From contig CALKBZ010000048.1 of the NCBI GenBank assembly GCA_937775295.1, positions 1 to 63,814 of the forward strand: a DNA stretch of 63,814 nt, written 5' to 3'. This DNA is from an uncultured Opitutales bacterium (GTDB lineage: Bacteria; Verrucomicrobiota; Verrucomicrobiia; Opitutales; Coraliomargaritaceae). The notes under the pieces were generated by a model. It was not told the DNA's origin. It made no database searches and worked only from the letters and a program-made list of their open reading frames with translations. Within the stretch, counting starts at the first letter, position 1. The number at the start of each line of letters is the position of its first letter. Position numbers and translations under genes: made by a program. This document shows positions 39,116 through 49,700 of this stretch, in pieces.

Positions 39116-40486
39116 TTAATTAAGGATGAGGGTAAGGGATTTACTTGTCGCTAAAGCAGACAGTTGAGCTGCTGTGTATGTGACGCCATCCTGCAACACA
39201 TTATTAATTTCGCAGGGATTTCCGTCTAGCTCCACAGTGGTCACTGGATTGGCTGTTATCATCTGGTCGAGCATTGAATAGACTGCATCCGTGAGGAGGT
39301 CGTTGCCTTGAAACTTCATACCCTGATGATGCCCGTAGCCGTGGAACCATGCTCCATCAAATCCCGTTGCAGTAATACTGGTGAGGCTGTTGTTTTGGCA
39401 ATCCATCTCACCCAATGTAGTAATTCCACTCACATCTAAACTTGTGAGGCTGTTGTTGTGGCAACGCAGATGGGTCAAACTCGTTGCTCCACTAACATCC
39501 AGAAGACCAGTGAGACTGTTGTTGTGGCAATACAGATAGGTCAAACTCGTTGCTCCACTAACATCCAGAAGACCAGTGAGACTGTTGTTGTGGCAATACA
39601 GATAGGTCAAACTCGTTGCTCCACTAACGTCCAGACTAGTGATGCTGTTGTTGTTGCAATACAGATAGGTCAAACTCGTTAATCCACTAACGTCCAGACT
39701 AGTGATGCTGTTGTTGTTGCAACTCAGCTGGATCAATGCAGTTAAACCACTTACATCCAGACTAGTGATGCTGTTGTTGTTGCAATACAGATAGGTCAAA
39801 CTCGTTAATCCACTAACGTCCAGACTAGTGAGGTTGTTGCTGCGGCAATACAGATTAGCCAAACTCGTCAAACCACTAACGTCTAGACTTGTGAGACTGT
39901 TGCTGCGGCATTCCAGATAGGTCAAATCACCTACGCGACCACTTGTGTCGCTATTGGCAGGCCAAATGTCTACTTGATGCGGAACACCTGCGCCTGCGGG
40001 TATGGTGATAGTTCGGTTAGAGTAGCCTCCAGCAAAATAGTTGCCTGTCGGTGAGCCGCCGTCGACACTGTAGCACCACCCTGTTGCGCCCGTGGAGTTT
40101 ACTATGACGTTGGTAAGGTTAGCCCCTTTAGTGGTCACAAACCGAGCATAGCCAGCAGGGTTATCATTGTAATACTTCTCGATGATTCGGCTATTGCTGC
40201 CACCTTCAAAGCGTCGAAGTGTTCCGTCAGAGGCGAGCTTAAACAGTTGCCCGACTTTCACCGAACCAGCGTCAATGATTACCTGCATCGCTGATGCGTC
40301 GGCTACGGCAATGGTTGGTTCTGAGCCGCCGCCTCCGCCGCCGAGCAATCCCGACGCACCCAACTCAGAGAGCGGCACGCGGCCTGTCTCGATGACGGCA
40401 CCCTCCGCATCGCGGTCAGTTAGAATTAGCTCATCCGTCCCTTGCAGGTCGGCGGCAGCTTTAAGCGGTAAATTTGATCCTTTCAT
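39116..40486 (-). CDS. Leucine-rich-repeat tail fibre protein (456 aa)
   Basis: Residues 1-50 look like a fibre attachment segment with a glycine hinge (LLGGGGGGSEP). Residues about 188-375 hold about nine 21-residue leucine-rich repeats (LTYLYCNNNSITSLDVSGLTS pattern), two of them lengthened by one residue (LTGLLDVSG). The repeats are nearly identical at DNA level (63/66 bp). LRR surfaces bind proteins or glycans, so this is a candidate adhesin. The C-terminus is a small capping domain. Confidence 0.75.
   Translation of the reverse strand: MKGSNLPLKAAADLQGTDELILTDRDAEGAVIETGRVPLSELGASGLLGGGGGGSEPTIAVADASAMQVIIDAGSVKVGQLFKLASDGTLRRFEGGSNSRIIEKYYNDNPAGYARFVTTKGANLTNVIVNSTGATGWCYSVDGGSPTGNYFAGGYSNRTITIPAGAGVPHQVDIWPANSDTSGRVGDLTYLECRSNSLTSLDVSGLTSLANLYCRSNNLTSLDVSGLTSLTYLYCNNNSITSLDVSGLTALIQLSCNNNSITSLDVSGLTSLTYLYCNNNSITSLDVSGATSLTYLYCHNNSLTGLLDVSGATSLTYLYCHNNSLTGLLDVSGATSLTHLRCHNNSLTSLDVSGITTLGEMDCQNNSLTSITATGFDGAWFHGYGHHQGMKFQGNDLLTDAVYSMLDQMITANPVTTVELDGNPCEINNVLQDGVTYTAAQLSALATSKSLTLILN
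39420..39910 (-). repeat. Tandem 63/66-bp repeats encoding LRR units
   Basis: Copies of the block encoding LYCHNNSLTGLLDVSGATSLT or LYCNNNSITSLDVSGLTSLT follow one another with few base changes; two of them differ by a 3-bp insertion. Recent expansion by slippage or unequal recombination is likely, so copy number may vary between isolates. Confidence 0.85.
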
Positions 40487-40488
40487 AA

Positions 40489-40647
40489 TTATTCGGCCTC
40501 TATGGGTTCGTTGTTTTCGGTCGTGAGTGCTGCCCCGCCTGGGTCAGTCCTTAATGTCAATGCCGGGAGCGACGGTCCAATCTTCCCCGCGGACCCTTCA
40601 CTGGTTCCGCCGAGGCTCTTGCTTGATATTGCCCACGAAGTATTCAT
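40489..40647 (-). CDS. Small structural-region protein (52 aa)
   Basis: Starts at the ATG at 40647, 1 nt after the previous stop (TAATATG). Ser/Gly/Thr-rich and likely flexible. A longer overlapping frame to 40851 exists but would cross the preceding gene. Confidence 0.5.
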   Translation of the reverse strand: MNTSWAISSKSLGGTSEGSAGKIGPSLPALTLRTDPGGAALTTENNEPIEAE

Positions 40648-40648
40648 A

Positions 40649-40972
40649 TTAGACAGTCGGTGTGACGGCTGGTAGTTGCAGGATGCGCACGGTTGGGTTG
40701 AGCGCGTCGGCGCCGCCGTGCACCATGTAGAGCGCGAAGCCATTGGCACTGAGCGCGGATTGGATGGCGGGGAATGGGATCGACTCGCCTGCTTGCAGCT
40801 TAATACCTGCGTTCGGACCGTCGGCGAAAGTCGTCGCGCCCGAAAAGCCAAAGGCCATTTCCTCGGTGCTGTCGTTCTGCACCATCAGCCAAATGCGCTT
40901 GCGATCGACGTTAAGGATTCGAGTGGCGGCATTGCCGTTCTCGGCGAAGTTCTTTACAGTTGCGGTGGACAT
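40649..40972 (-). CDS. Small virion protein, possibly decoration type (107 aa)
   Basis: A beta-rich small protein (RILNVDRKRIWLMVQNDSTEEMAFGFSG, GIKLQAGESIPF). This wording is typical of small virion or head-decorating proteins that have a cupin-like or Ig-like fold. A late box lies 33 nt before its start. Confidence 0.55.
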   Translation of the reverse strand: MSTATVKNFAENGNAATRILNVDRKRIWLMVQNDSTEEMAFGFSGATTFADGPNAGIKLQAGESIPFPAIQSALSANGFALYMVHGGADALNPTVRILQLPAVTPTV

Positions 40973-41005
40973 GATGCCGCCAACATAAGAGCCGCGCCTT
41001 TAGGA

Positions 41006-41020
41006 GTTCCAGCGGTTGCG
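41006..41020 (-). promoter_or_regulatory. Late box variant CGCAACCGCTGGAAC
   Basis: A divergent copy of the GCAACCGATTGATTCG box, 33 nt before the ATG at 40972. Confidence 0.4.
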
Positions 41021-41021
41021 T

Positions 41022-41330
41022 TTACTGACCTGCCTCGCGCTCTGCCTTCTTGAGTTCTGCCGCAGCGCGTTTGCGGCCTCGGTCAATCAGCTTTGCAGGG
41101 TGCAATGCTTTGACGGCTCGTGCGCGTGCGGCGACTAGCACCTCGCGTTCGTGCGGGGCAGTCTCTTCGTTTAGGATCAGTTCGTCGAACTCCACCTTGA
41201 GTTGATACCGAAACTCATTGCACATGCTTTCAAAGCCAGCTTCGTGACTGAGTGCGTCGAGGCGCTTGAGTCGTTCACTCGGGGAGCCTTCGCGCCCGTC
41301 GTAGATGATTACTTTCGTTTGTTCTGCCAT
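41022..41330 (-). CDS. Hypothetical structural-region protein (102 aa)
   Basis: A charged, helical protein ending in basic helices (HPAKLIDRGRKRAAAELKKAEREAG). It starts 9 nt after the portal gene ends. Possibly a small head protein. No motif. Confidence 0.5.
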   Translation of the reverse strand: MAEQTKVIIYDGREGSPSERLKRLDALSHEAGFESMCNEFRYQLKVEFDELILNEETAPHEREVLVAARARAVKALHPAKLIDRGRKRAAAELKKAEREAGQ

Positions 41331-41339
41331 AAAGTGAAC

Positions 41340-43439
41340 TTACCCGCGTGGACCCGATGCGGGGCTTGGTGCCTTCGGTGGCTTCGGCGTTTGATTCGCG
41401 TCCGCTCCGCCTTCGATCGGGTTGCCGTCCTCATCCACTGGGGGAGCCATTGCAAAGGCTTCGACCTCTTCGGCGCTTGGCACGGGTAACATATCCTCAA
41501 CGTCTTCGTAGCCGAGTGACATAAGGCTCTTCTTGTAGAGTGGTCGCACGCGGATCTTCATCACTGGGTCATACATCGCGTATTTCGTAATGAGCTCTTC
41601 CGCTAAACGGTTCGCCTCGATCGTGATTTGCGATTGATCCTTGGTGAGCACCAGTTCGATCCCCACGTCCATGCCTTCGACGGCGCTGCGTTCGAGGTAT
41701 TCAACAATGTCGTCGTTGCCGTCCGAGTAAGCGTATTGCGCTTTCTGATCCATCATTTCCAACTCGATCATTGCGAGCTTTTTGACGTGGCTCTGAAAGG
41801 CGATGATGATACGGCGGCTCCAACGCTTGCTGATCTTACTCGCCTCGCGCAGCATCATGTCCTGGCCGTATGCGGTCGGGTTAGCTGGCATCTGTGAACC
41901 GTCGCCCTGTGCTAAGTTGGATACGCCTAGCCATAGCTGCACGAAGTAAACCACGCGGTCGATCAGGTCTTTCGTATTATGCTCGGCGGTCGGCAATATA
42001 AAGGCTTCAAGGATTTCGGCCATTGATGCGTTGCCGGTCGGCGTGACGATTTCAAAAGGCTCTAAGTCGAAGAACTCCTTTTGTTCAACGGTCTTCTCGG
42101 GATCGTATTTAATGATCGGGTTCGTCGCAATCGCGTTGCGGTATGCCCAGCGGTTGAAGTGCAGGTCGATAAAGATTTGATACTGAGATAGCATTTCCAC
42201 CATCGACAAGCCCCACCAGCGGTTCTTTTTCGCCCAAATACATACAGAGTCAAACGGGTGGCGCATCGTCGCACGCGGGAGGAGCGTAGCGGAGTATTCG
42301 TAATAAATGAGTTTCGCGTTTTTGAGATCGAAGAAGATGCACATGCGCTGCGGCGTGCCCGTGCCTTTAACGTCGCGGGTCAACCATACCTCGTGCAACG
42401 GGTGGAGCTGCGTTTCAGTGTCAAAGCCGAGCTCTTCGGCGTCGCGTGTCTCGTTTTCGTCGGAGTGCTCGGTGGCGTTGTTCGTCTTCGGTGAGGCGTT
42501 GCCCGCTTCATACACGTCCTTTGCATCCTTCCACTTCTCGCGGCCTTTGCCTTTGAGCCAGCGTTTTTTGACCCATGCCGTCGTGCGGTCGTATTTCTCC
42601 ACCAGAATATCGGCGTCGTCGAGCGATTCCACATTCATCGGCGCGAGAAACTTGGAACTGTCCACCATGATCGACTTCGCACCTTTGCAAAGCACCTCCT
42701 GTTGAATGATCGGTTCGTCGAGCTCTGCCCACTCGTATTTGCCCTGCTCAAAAATTGGATCGCCGGGGGCTGCGCGGTATTCCTCGTCAGTCAGCTTTAC
42801 GTCAGGTGCAATCGCGTTGCGCCAAATGATGACCTGTGCGCCTTCGGGATTTACGTCAATATCCTGCTGCCATTCACCCTCACCATACAGCACGTAAGTA
42901 ATCTCGTCGTCGCCCGTTGCGGCATCGACCTTGCGGTGCATCGCGAACTCGCCCGCGGTCTTATCAAACAAAGCAATGCGGCCATGATCCTCCCACTCGT
43001 CCACTTCCTTCTTGTAGATCGCTTTGAGGATAACCGCACGCTGGGTAAAGATCGGGTGAAAGGTGCCGTTGAGTGCGTCGCGCAAACGGGCGTCGCTGTC
43101 CAGCTTGTCGCGCAGGAAGCGGCAGGTCGCCATTGCAATGTCCGGAGAGACGTTGCCCTTTGGTCGGTTATTGAAGAACGGAGCCGAGCCCGTGATTTCC
43201 TCTTCCGAGCGTGACGAGAAGTGATCCACCACCAGCGAAGTGAGCGGAATGCTAAGGTTCGACTTCTTGTAAATCGGGTCGTCGCGATAGCTCTTGTCGT
43301 TCTCGTAGTCCTTCTCCGACTTGCGATCCGCTTGAATGCGCTCGTCGTTGTCACGTTCCAGCGAGCTTATCCGCTGCGTCAAATACTGGATCAGTTCGGT
43401 TTCTTCGTCGGCGGATAGTCTGAGATTGCTTTCGGGCAT
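41340..43439 (-). CDS. Portal protein (699 aa)
   Basis: The length, the acidic N-terminus, the central region (NRWWGLSMVEMLSQYQIFIDLHFNRWAYRNAIATNPII) and the helical part (ISKRWSRRIIIAFQSHVKKLAMIELE) are typical of podovirus portals. The portal forms the ring at the head vertex through which DNA passes. The gene follows the giant protein and a small TM gene; a late box lies 30 nt before its start. The C-terminus is Pro-rich and flexible. Confidence 0.8.
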   Translation of the reverse strand: MPESNLRLSADEETELIQYLTQRISSLERDNDERIQADRKSEKDYENDKSYRDDPIYKKSNLSIPLTSLVVDHFSSRSEEEITGSAPFFNNRPKGNVSPDIAMATCRFLRDKLDSDARLRDALNGTFHPIFTQRAVILKAIYKKEVDEWEDHGRIALFDKTAGEFAMHRKVDAATGDDEITYVLYGEGEWQQDIDVNPEGAQVIIWRNAIAPDVKLTDEEYRAAPGDPIFEQGKYEWAELDEPIIQQEVLCKGAKSIMVDSSKFLAPMNVESLDDADILVEKYDRTTAWVKKRWLKGKGREKWKDAKDVYEAGNASPKTNNATEHSDENETRDAEELGFDTETQLHPLHEVWLTRDVKGTGTPQRMCIFFDLKNAKLIYYEYSATLLPRATMRHPFDSVCIWAKKNRWWGLSMVEMLSQYQIFIDLHFNRWAYRNAIATNPIIKYDPEKTVEQKEFFDLEPFEIVTPTGNASMAEILEAFILPTAEHNTKDLIDRVVYFVQLWLGVSNLAQGDGSQMPANPTAYGQDMMLREASKISKRWSRRIIIAFQSHVKKLAMIELEMMDQKAQYAYSDGNDDIVEYLERSAVEGMDVGIELVLTKDQSQITIEANRLAEELITKYAMYDPVMKIRVRPLYKKSLMSLGYEDVEDMLPVPSAEEVEAFAMAPPVDEDGNPIEGGADANQTPKPPKAPSPASGPRG

Positions 43440-43469
43440 GTCTCAAGCACGCAACCCGCCACACCTCGC

Positions 43470-43485
43470 CGAATCAATCGGTTGC
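43470..43485 (-). promoter_or_regulatory. Late box GCAACCGATTGATTCG
   Basis: Exact copy of the 16-mer, 30 nt before the portal start codon, just after the end of the small membrane gene. Confidence 0.55.
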
Positions 43486-43499
43486 GTTCTCTGTTTGCG

Positions 43500-43706
43500 C
43501 TACTGCTGCACGCGCTCTTTCTCATCTTCGAAGACTTCGCGCTGCGTTCGCGAATTACCCGCCCACACGCGGCCATTGAAGGTATCCACTTTGTAGAATG
43601 ACTTGGTATCTCCGAGCGGGCAAATTTCGTAGCGGTTGATGACGACGAATGCGAGGCCGAAGCCTAATGCGAAAGCGAGGGCGATGAGTGCGACTGGATT
43701 TTTCAT
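43500..43706 (-). CDS. Small single-span membrane protein (68 aa)
   Basis: The ATG at 43706 is chosen over the TTG at 43712. Residues 5-22 (ALIALAFALGFGLAFVVI) are a membrane span, followed by a polar domain. It could act at the membrane during lysis or injection. It sits between the giant gene and the portal. Confidence 0.6.
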   Translation of the reverse strand: MKNPVALIALAFALGFGLAFVVINRYEICPLGDTKSFYKVDTFNGRVWAGNSRTQREVFEDEKERVQQ

Positions 43707-43752
43707 AATCAAACCCTACGCGCACTCACCGCACTTTGCAATCAACTATACG

Positions 43753-46700
43753 CTACCGCAGCGCCCGTGGCGCCTTGAACCGCTTGACTGCCGTTTCCGT
43801 CAGGTCGTTGCGCTGCACTATCAAGGTATCTATGCGCGTGCGCTTCGCCTCGGGGCTCAACGAGCGTGACGACTTCACATTGTCGATCTGCTTCTTAATC
43901 TTGCTGAGCCTCGGTCTGAGTTTTTTAAGCATCGGAGCCATTGCGATTTCGTGCGCGTTTTCTTCCTTGAGTTCCCGCACTTCCTCGACATTCCCTGCTT
44001 TCAGTTCGTGCTCGATGCTCTTCATTAGCTTGTCAGTGCTTTGTGCCAGCTTGTAGAACTCCGTCACATACGATGAGCTGCGCGGGGTGGTGCTCGGGGC
44101 GTATCGGGCGAACACGTTCTTGAGGATCGGCCCGTCGCGGAATGCTGTCTTAGGTGCAGACGGGTAATCAAATGCGCGACGAGTCACTACGTCGGCAGTG
44201 TCCATCACGTAAGCGCCGAGCGTGCCAGTCATGCCGCGATAGACGTGCTCTAGCTTATTCGGGCTTCGCGTCCATTCGGGTGCGCTCCTTGGCATCGCCT
44301 CTGCAATTTCGCGAAGGGTCACTGAGGTGCGCAAGCTATACTGCTCTTCGGGCACGTCGTTCAGCGCCCAAGGGTTGACGATCGGCATTCCCGTGAAAAT
44401 GTTTTTGTTCATTTCCAACTCAAGCACTTGCTTTGCTCCCTGTGGAAGCGGAAGCGAAGGCGAGGCACCTGCCATGATTCGCAGCATCTTGCCGAGCACT
44501 TCGTTTACATCCTCCTTGCCGCGCATTCCAGTGAAGATCGCTTCGGGAATCGTGCCAAACAACGCGCCCACCTCGAAGGGCTTCGGCACGCGAATGTGGC
44601 TGGTGGTGCCTGGGTTGAAGTGCCAGTAGTTATTGCGATCCCACTCGGGGAGCTTCCAGTATTCCTCGTCGTCCCAGTTGATCGCGAGCAGGCCAATCGA
44701 TGCACCGGCTAGGATTGCGGCCTTCGTCGTAAAGGAAATGCGCTGGCGACGTGACTCTGCTGACTTAGCAAAGGTGGCCGACTGCCGAGCTGTGCGATAC
44801 ATACCCTGCATCGATGAATTAAGGAATGGAGTGATATGCACCAGCACGCGCATGATTTCGGAATTACCGTGCGCTTGGAAGTTAGTCTGATCGTGGGCTT
44901 GATAAGCGGCTTCCTGCATTGATCCGCCCTTTGCGTCAATCACGCGAGCCACGGCAAGGCGGCTGGCGTTCTCGGACATTGCGACTAGGTGCTCATAGCC
45001 TGTCCATAGCTGCTTCGGTGTCGCTGCGATGGAACGGAAGAAGCCCTTGCGCACGTTCTTGCTCATCGCTAATACGCCCTTCCGGACATCCTTGCTACTG
45101 AGGGAAGCGTCGCGCACTGCATCGTGAGAAGTGGAGCCAAAGCCAGCGCCCTTGAGCCTGCCTTGAAGTCTGTCTTTCGTCAGCATCAGCGCGGCCTCTT
45201 TCGCGCTACTGATACCCGGCACGAGGATTTCTTGATTCGTCACCCATGCAATGAACGCTTCACGCGATCCATTGGCCGCGATGAAACTCGGCTCGATGGT
45301 AATCGCGAATGTCAGTGCCCGCTTGGCGAGGTTAAACGGGTAGAGGAATTTGCGAAGTCCGCTCTTCCATGCGTCGGGGCCGATCGCTTCAATCGACTCC
45401 ATTAGTAGCTTGTCCTTAATCTGCCAATACTGCGGCTTACCACCGACCATGACAGTCATAATGTCTTTGCCCTGCGGTGCCTTCATGCGCCAGAAGGTAA
45501 TCTGACGTGTCAACTCGGCCTCGTCCGCGACGCCCAGTAGATCGTATTGACCCGCTGCGGCTGCGCTCTTTGCCATGTTGACGAAACGCTTGATGCTGCC
45601 GTGCGTCTTAGGTGGCAGTTCATTGGTGGCGAGCAGTTCGAGGTAACGCTGATGTGCGAGGCGTTCGATAATTTCCTCCTTAGCGATCTTGAACGGCGTA
45701 GGCACATGCTTGGCTTTTTCAAGAAACAAGGTGTTGCTGCCAAAGGCGTCCGTCATCGTGCGCTTGGCGATGTTGTTCAAGCTCTCCTGCATCAAGCCCT
45801 TGAAGTTCTCGCTAATACTTTCCATCACGGCCACGCGACCGTCACCACCCTTGAGGCGGCGGATTAACTTAGCGGCGTCCTTGGCGGTCTTCGGTGCGTT
45901 CGGTCCCTGCAACTCTTTAGCGAGCTCTTCGGCATTTTCGCGCACACGGTTAAACGGCACATACACATCCTCGTCCCACTTGGCGCGTTCTGATGGATTG
46001 ATGACCCCTGACCCTTCGGCGAAGTCCAATAATGCCGAGTTCCATTTCAGATAGCGCAAGCGCACATCCTCGAAGAACGGGTATTTCTCTTTCAGTTTTA
46101 GCACCTCGTCGATTTCTTCGCGGGCACGTTCCTTACTCCAAAAGTCGGACTTCTGCACGTCCTCGCCTGCTGCGATCGCTTCCGCATAACCTTCGCGGTC
46201 AAAGCCAAAATTATGCTCACGTCCTTGCTCAAGTAGCACGTCCGCACGAACCGCAGTCACGTAGGACTCCCATAGTAGCGTGTGGTCTTCGTGGTTTACG
46301 ATCAAGTCGCCCAGGATCGGGTAAAGCCCTTCGCTCCCTTCGACCTCATCGAAAGCACCACTCGGTAAAATCTTCGTTGCGCCAACAGTCATCCAGCTAT
46401 CGTAATGGGCTGAGATGTGGCGCGTCGCGTGAAATGCCTTGATAGGGCTATAAACCGCATCCGTTGAAGCAGAGGCTCCTTTGCCAGCCGTCGCATCAAA
46501 CGCATGTTCCACGCGCTGAAAGCCATCCACATTAGCCATTAGGAAACGAGATTTCGCGTCCGCCATGTTCGCTTTGTAGAAGTCGGCCATACGCATACGC
46601 ATCGTGCGACGGTCCACCATATCCGTCGTGGTGTTCTTGCGGATCGCCTCTTGCGCGTCGCTGCCCTTCACCTCTTTCGGGGCTGCTAGAATGCTTGGGT

Positions 46701-49700
46701 TGCTGGCGTCGAACTCGCCGCTGTTATCGGTCGCGCTCTTGATCTGGGTTGGCTCGAATGCGATGATTTCAAGTCCATCTTCGACAATGATACCATCATA
46801 TCCCTCTGCCTTGAACTTCTCAACGTCAGCCCTCGCTAGAGCCTCTTTCGCCTCGAAGTCATTGTCCTTGAATCCATCATACCGCTTATAAAATTCAGAC
46901 CGCTCGAATCGCTTAGGGTTCTGGATTGAGAGATAGACGGCATCAGTAATTGCAACGCCACCGTATTTAGAAGCCGCGCCCTTCGCATAGAAGCCGCCTA
47001 GAATCTCACTGTTAGTGAAGAAAGACCCCATGACTCGCGATGGGTGGTTGTTCAGCCTCTTGACGCTTTCTCCACGAGTATCAAACCGAATGATCCCGCG
47101 ATTAGTTCCGTGATACGAAATCATCGGCTCACCATTCTCATCGACCACCTTGGATTTGCCGAACCACTTTTTGAACTTCGGTGTCTTGGTCTGCTCGCTC
47201 GGTGCTCCGAGTGCCTTGCTCTTGAAGTTGTTGCGACGGCGCTCGTAGTCCTTGAGTGCTTCGTTTGCGGCTTCTTCGATCTGCTCGTCAGTCACGCCTT
47301 CCTTGATGCCCCACGTTGATGCTCTGGCGAATGCCCCAAAGCTCGGGTAGTCTTCACTTTCTAAGCTATTCGGCTTGTTCCAGCGGTTCAGCAAGTTGAC
47401 TAGCTCTGATTCTTGATCTGGCTCCGCGGCATCATACTCGAAGTTGTCGGAGTCAAGCTGGCCGTAATCGACCTCTTCTCTCGACACTTCAAGCTCTGTC
47501 GCCTCGCCCTCGATCGTATCAAGCAACTCTTCCAGCTTCACATCCAGCTTTTCGGCTCTGTCAAAGTCGCCCTTGCTGTAACTCTTGTCGATCTGAGCTT
47601 GCAGCAATTTGACGCGCTTCTCCTGCTTGCTGAGTGGCTTGCCGCCTTTCGGTGGCGTCGGTGTGGTCGGTGCGAAACGCTCGCTTAGTGGGATCACGTT
47701 GCCGCCTGCATCGCGCACTACGGACTCTGCGGGCGTGTCGCCTGCAAAGAGCACTTCGCCCGCAGGCCAGTTGCGTTTAGCTCGTTCCATCGCGTGAGGA
47801 ACGTTCAATCCCTTCATGCCGTCAACGAGATCCTTGGTGCCGTCCGCGAATTTCACCACAACGGTGATCTCCTTCGAGTAGTTGCTTTCGCTGTAACCTG
47901 TGGGCGCCTTCGTGTCGCCAGTGTATCCCATCAAGGAATCACTCACGTTCGCGTATCCGCTTTGCGCTTGTGGCGTTGCCGCCTCTTTCGCTGCCTGATT
48001 GAACAAGGTATTGACCATCGCCGTTTTGCCCTTCTTCACCGCGTCGAGGTAGAGCTTGTCGCGATTGCGCTCACGCTTTGTCAAGGTGCGGGGTTCCGCT
48101 GGTGCGGCCAAGCCACGGTCTGCGTTATCGTGCTGTGTCTGTCCGTAGCCTGCATTGTCGAGGCGTCCGTCCTTCGCTTGGACTAGGCGTTTGAGCTCAA
48201 TCGCTTTGCGCTGCTTGGTGAGCTTGTTTAGGCGTTCCTGCAATACTGCGCCCACGTCCTCAAGGGATTTGCTGAAAACTCCTGCTACCACTTCATACTT
48301 ATACCCCTCATCGACTCCGCTGTCGTCCTCTTCAACTGCGACCGCCTCCTGATTGTCGAAACGCTTCTCAGCTTTCTTGATTTCGGGATGCTCATCGCCG
48401 CCTGCTTCGTATTCCTCGATTGCTGCGACGACTTCGGCCTCCTTCGCAACCAGCTTCATGTAAGTCGGTGTTTTGGATAGCGCGGGATCGAGCAAGCTGG
48501 ATACTGAGGGAGTCATTGCCTTGGCTCCCGCGATTAGTGAATCGGCGAGAATGTCGGCACTCGAAGGCGTTCCCGCTGCCGGGGCTGCTCCCTCGGCTTC
48601 TGCGTCGGCTTCTGCGCTGATGATCTCAGGTGCCACGAACTCCTTTTCTTCGTAAACCTCAAGCCCTTGGTCGTCCTTTACTTCGGTGTAGTTGATCGGC
48701 TCTTGCTCGCCGTTCGCGTCCTGCACCATGACGAACCAACCGCGTGCGCTCCACAAGTGACCTGTAACTTCGCGCTGTTTGCCGTCCACCACGATCAGCG
48801 AACCAACCGGAGTCGGCTGGCGCAACCATGACGGCGCGGGCACGGGGTTCATTTGAAGATCCTGTAACAGCGATTCAAGGAGCTTCGTCTTTTGCTCTAA
48901 CTTCTTCGCCTGCGCGAATGGCTCGGCTGACGCTTTCTCAAGATTCGTGATTGAAGCGTTGTTATCTGCGATCTGCGTTGCGTAGTGCGCTTCCTGTTTC
49001 GGGATTAGGCGCATTGTCGCTTCGAGACTAGCAAGCGTGCCCTTGAATGAGTAGTCGCGCCCGCTGGGTCCGATGATGTTAACACTGGGGAATGGTGTGC
49101 TGGCGTTCATCACCATTGATCCGTATAGATCAAACCCGAGGAAGGTGCCGAATTTCTTGCCGCGCTTACGGGATTCGTATTCTGGCAGCGTTTGAAATAA
49201 TGCCTCGAATGCCGCATCCACCTTTTTGCGGTTCTTGTAGGTTTTCTTGCCCACTTGGATTGAGAAATCTTCACCCTGCTTTTCCTTCTCCGCTTTGTAG
49301 AAAGCAATGTCTTCCGTCACTTCTTCTAGCCCTGACCGTGAGTATTCGTTTGCGGCGTAGAGTTGGCGGACCTTGCGTTTTGCGTCCACCACACCCTCGG
49401 AGTGTAGGCGTTCGCGGCGGTTTAGTTTCTCAATATCTTTCTGCGCTTTGCCGATTTGCAGCAAGCGCGGGTCGCCTGTCGCTTCGGACAAGGTTGAAAG
49501 CATATCATTGGAGCCTGCATCATCCGTATCGGCTGCATCGCCTTCAATGATTCGCTCGGTGCCGTCAGCTCGTAGGAATGACTTGATAAAGCGATCCTTG
49601 ATGACAAGCACCTGCCAGCGGCGACCGTCAATGCCCTCGGTGACGTAGCGCATCTCAAGCACGCTGTTCCACTTGTTGCCTTGACGGTGGCCGCGACCAT

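Noticed and set aside
39420..39910. CRISPR-like array of regular repeats
   Set aside because: Repeats are contiguous 63/66-bp coding units without unique spacers and encode leucine-rich repeats.
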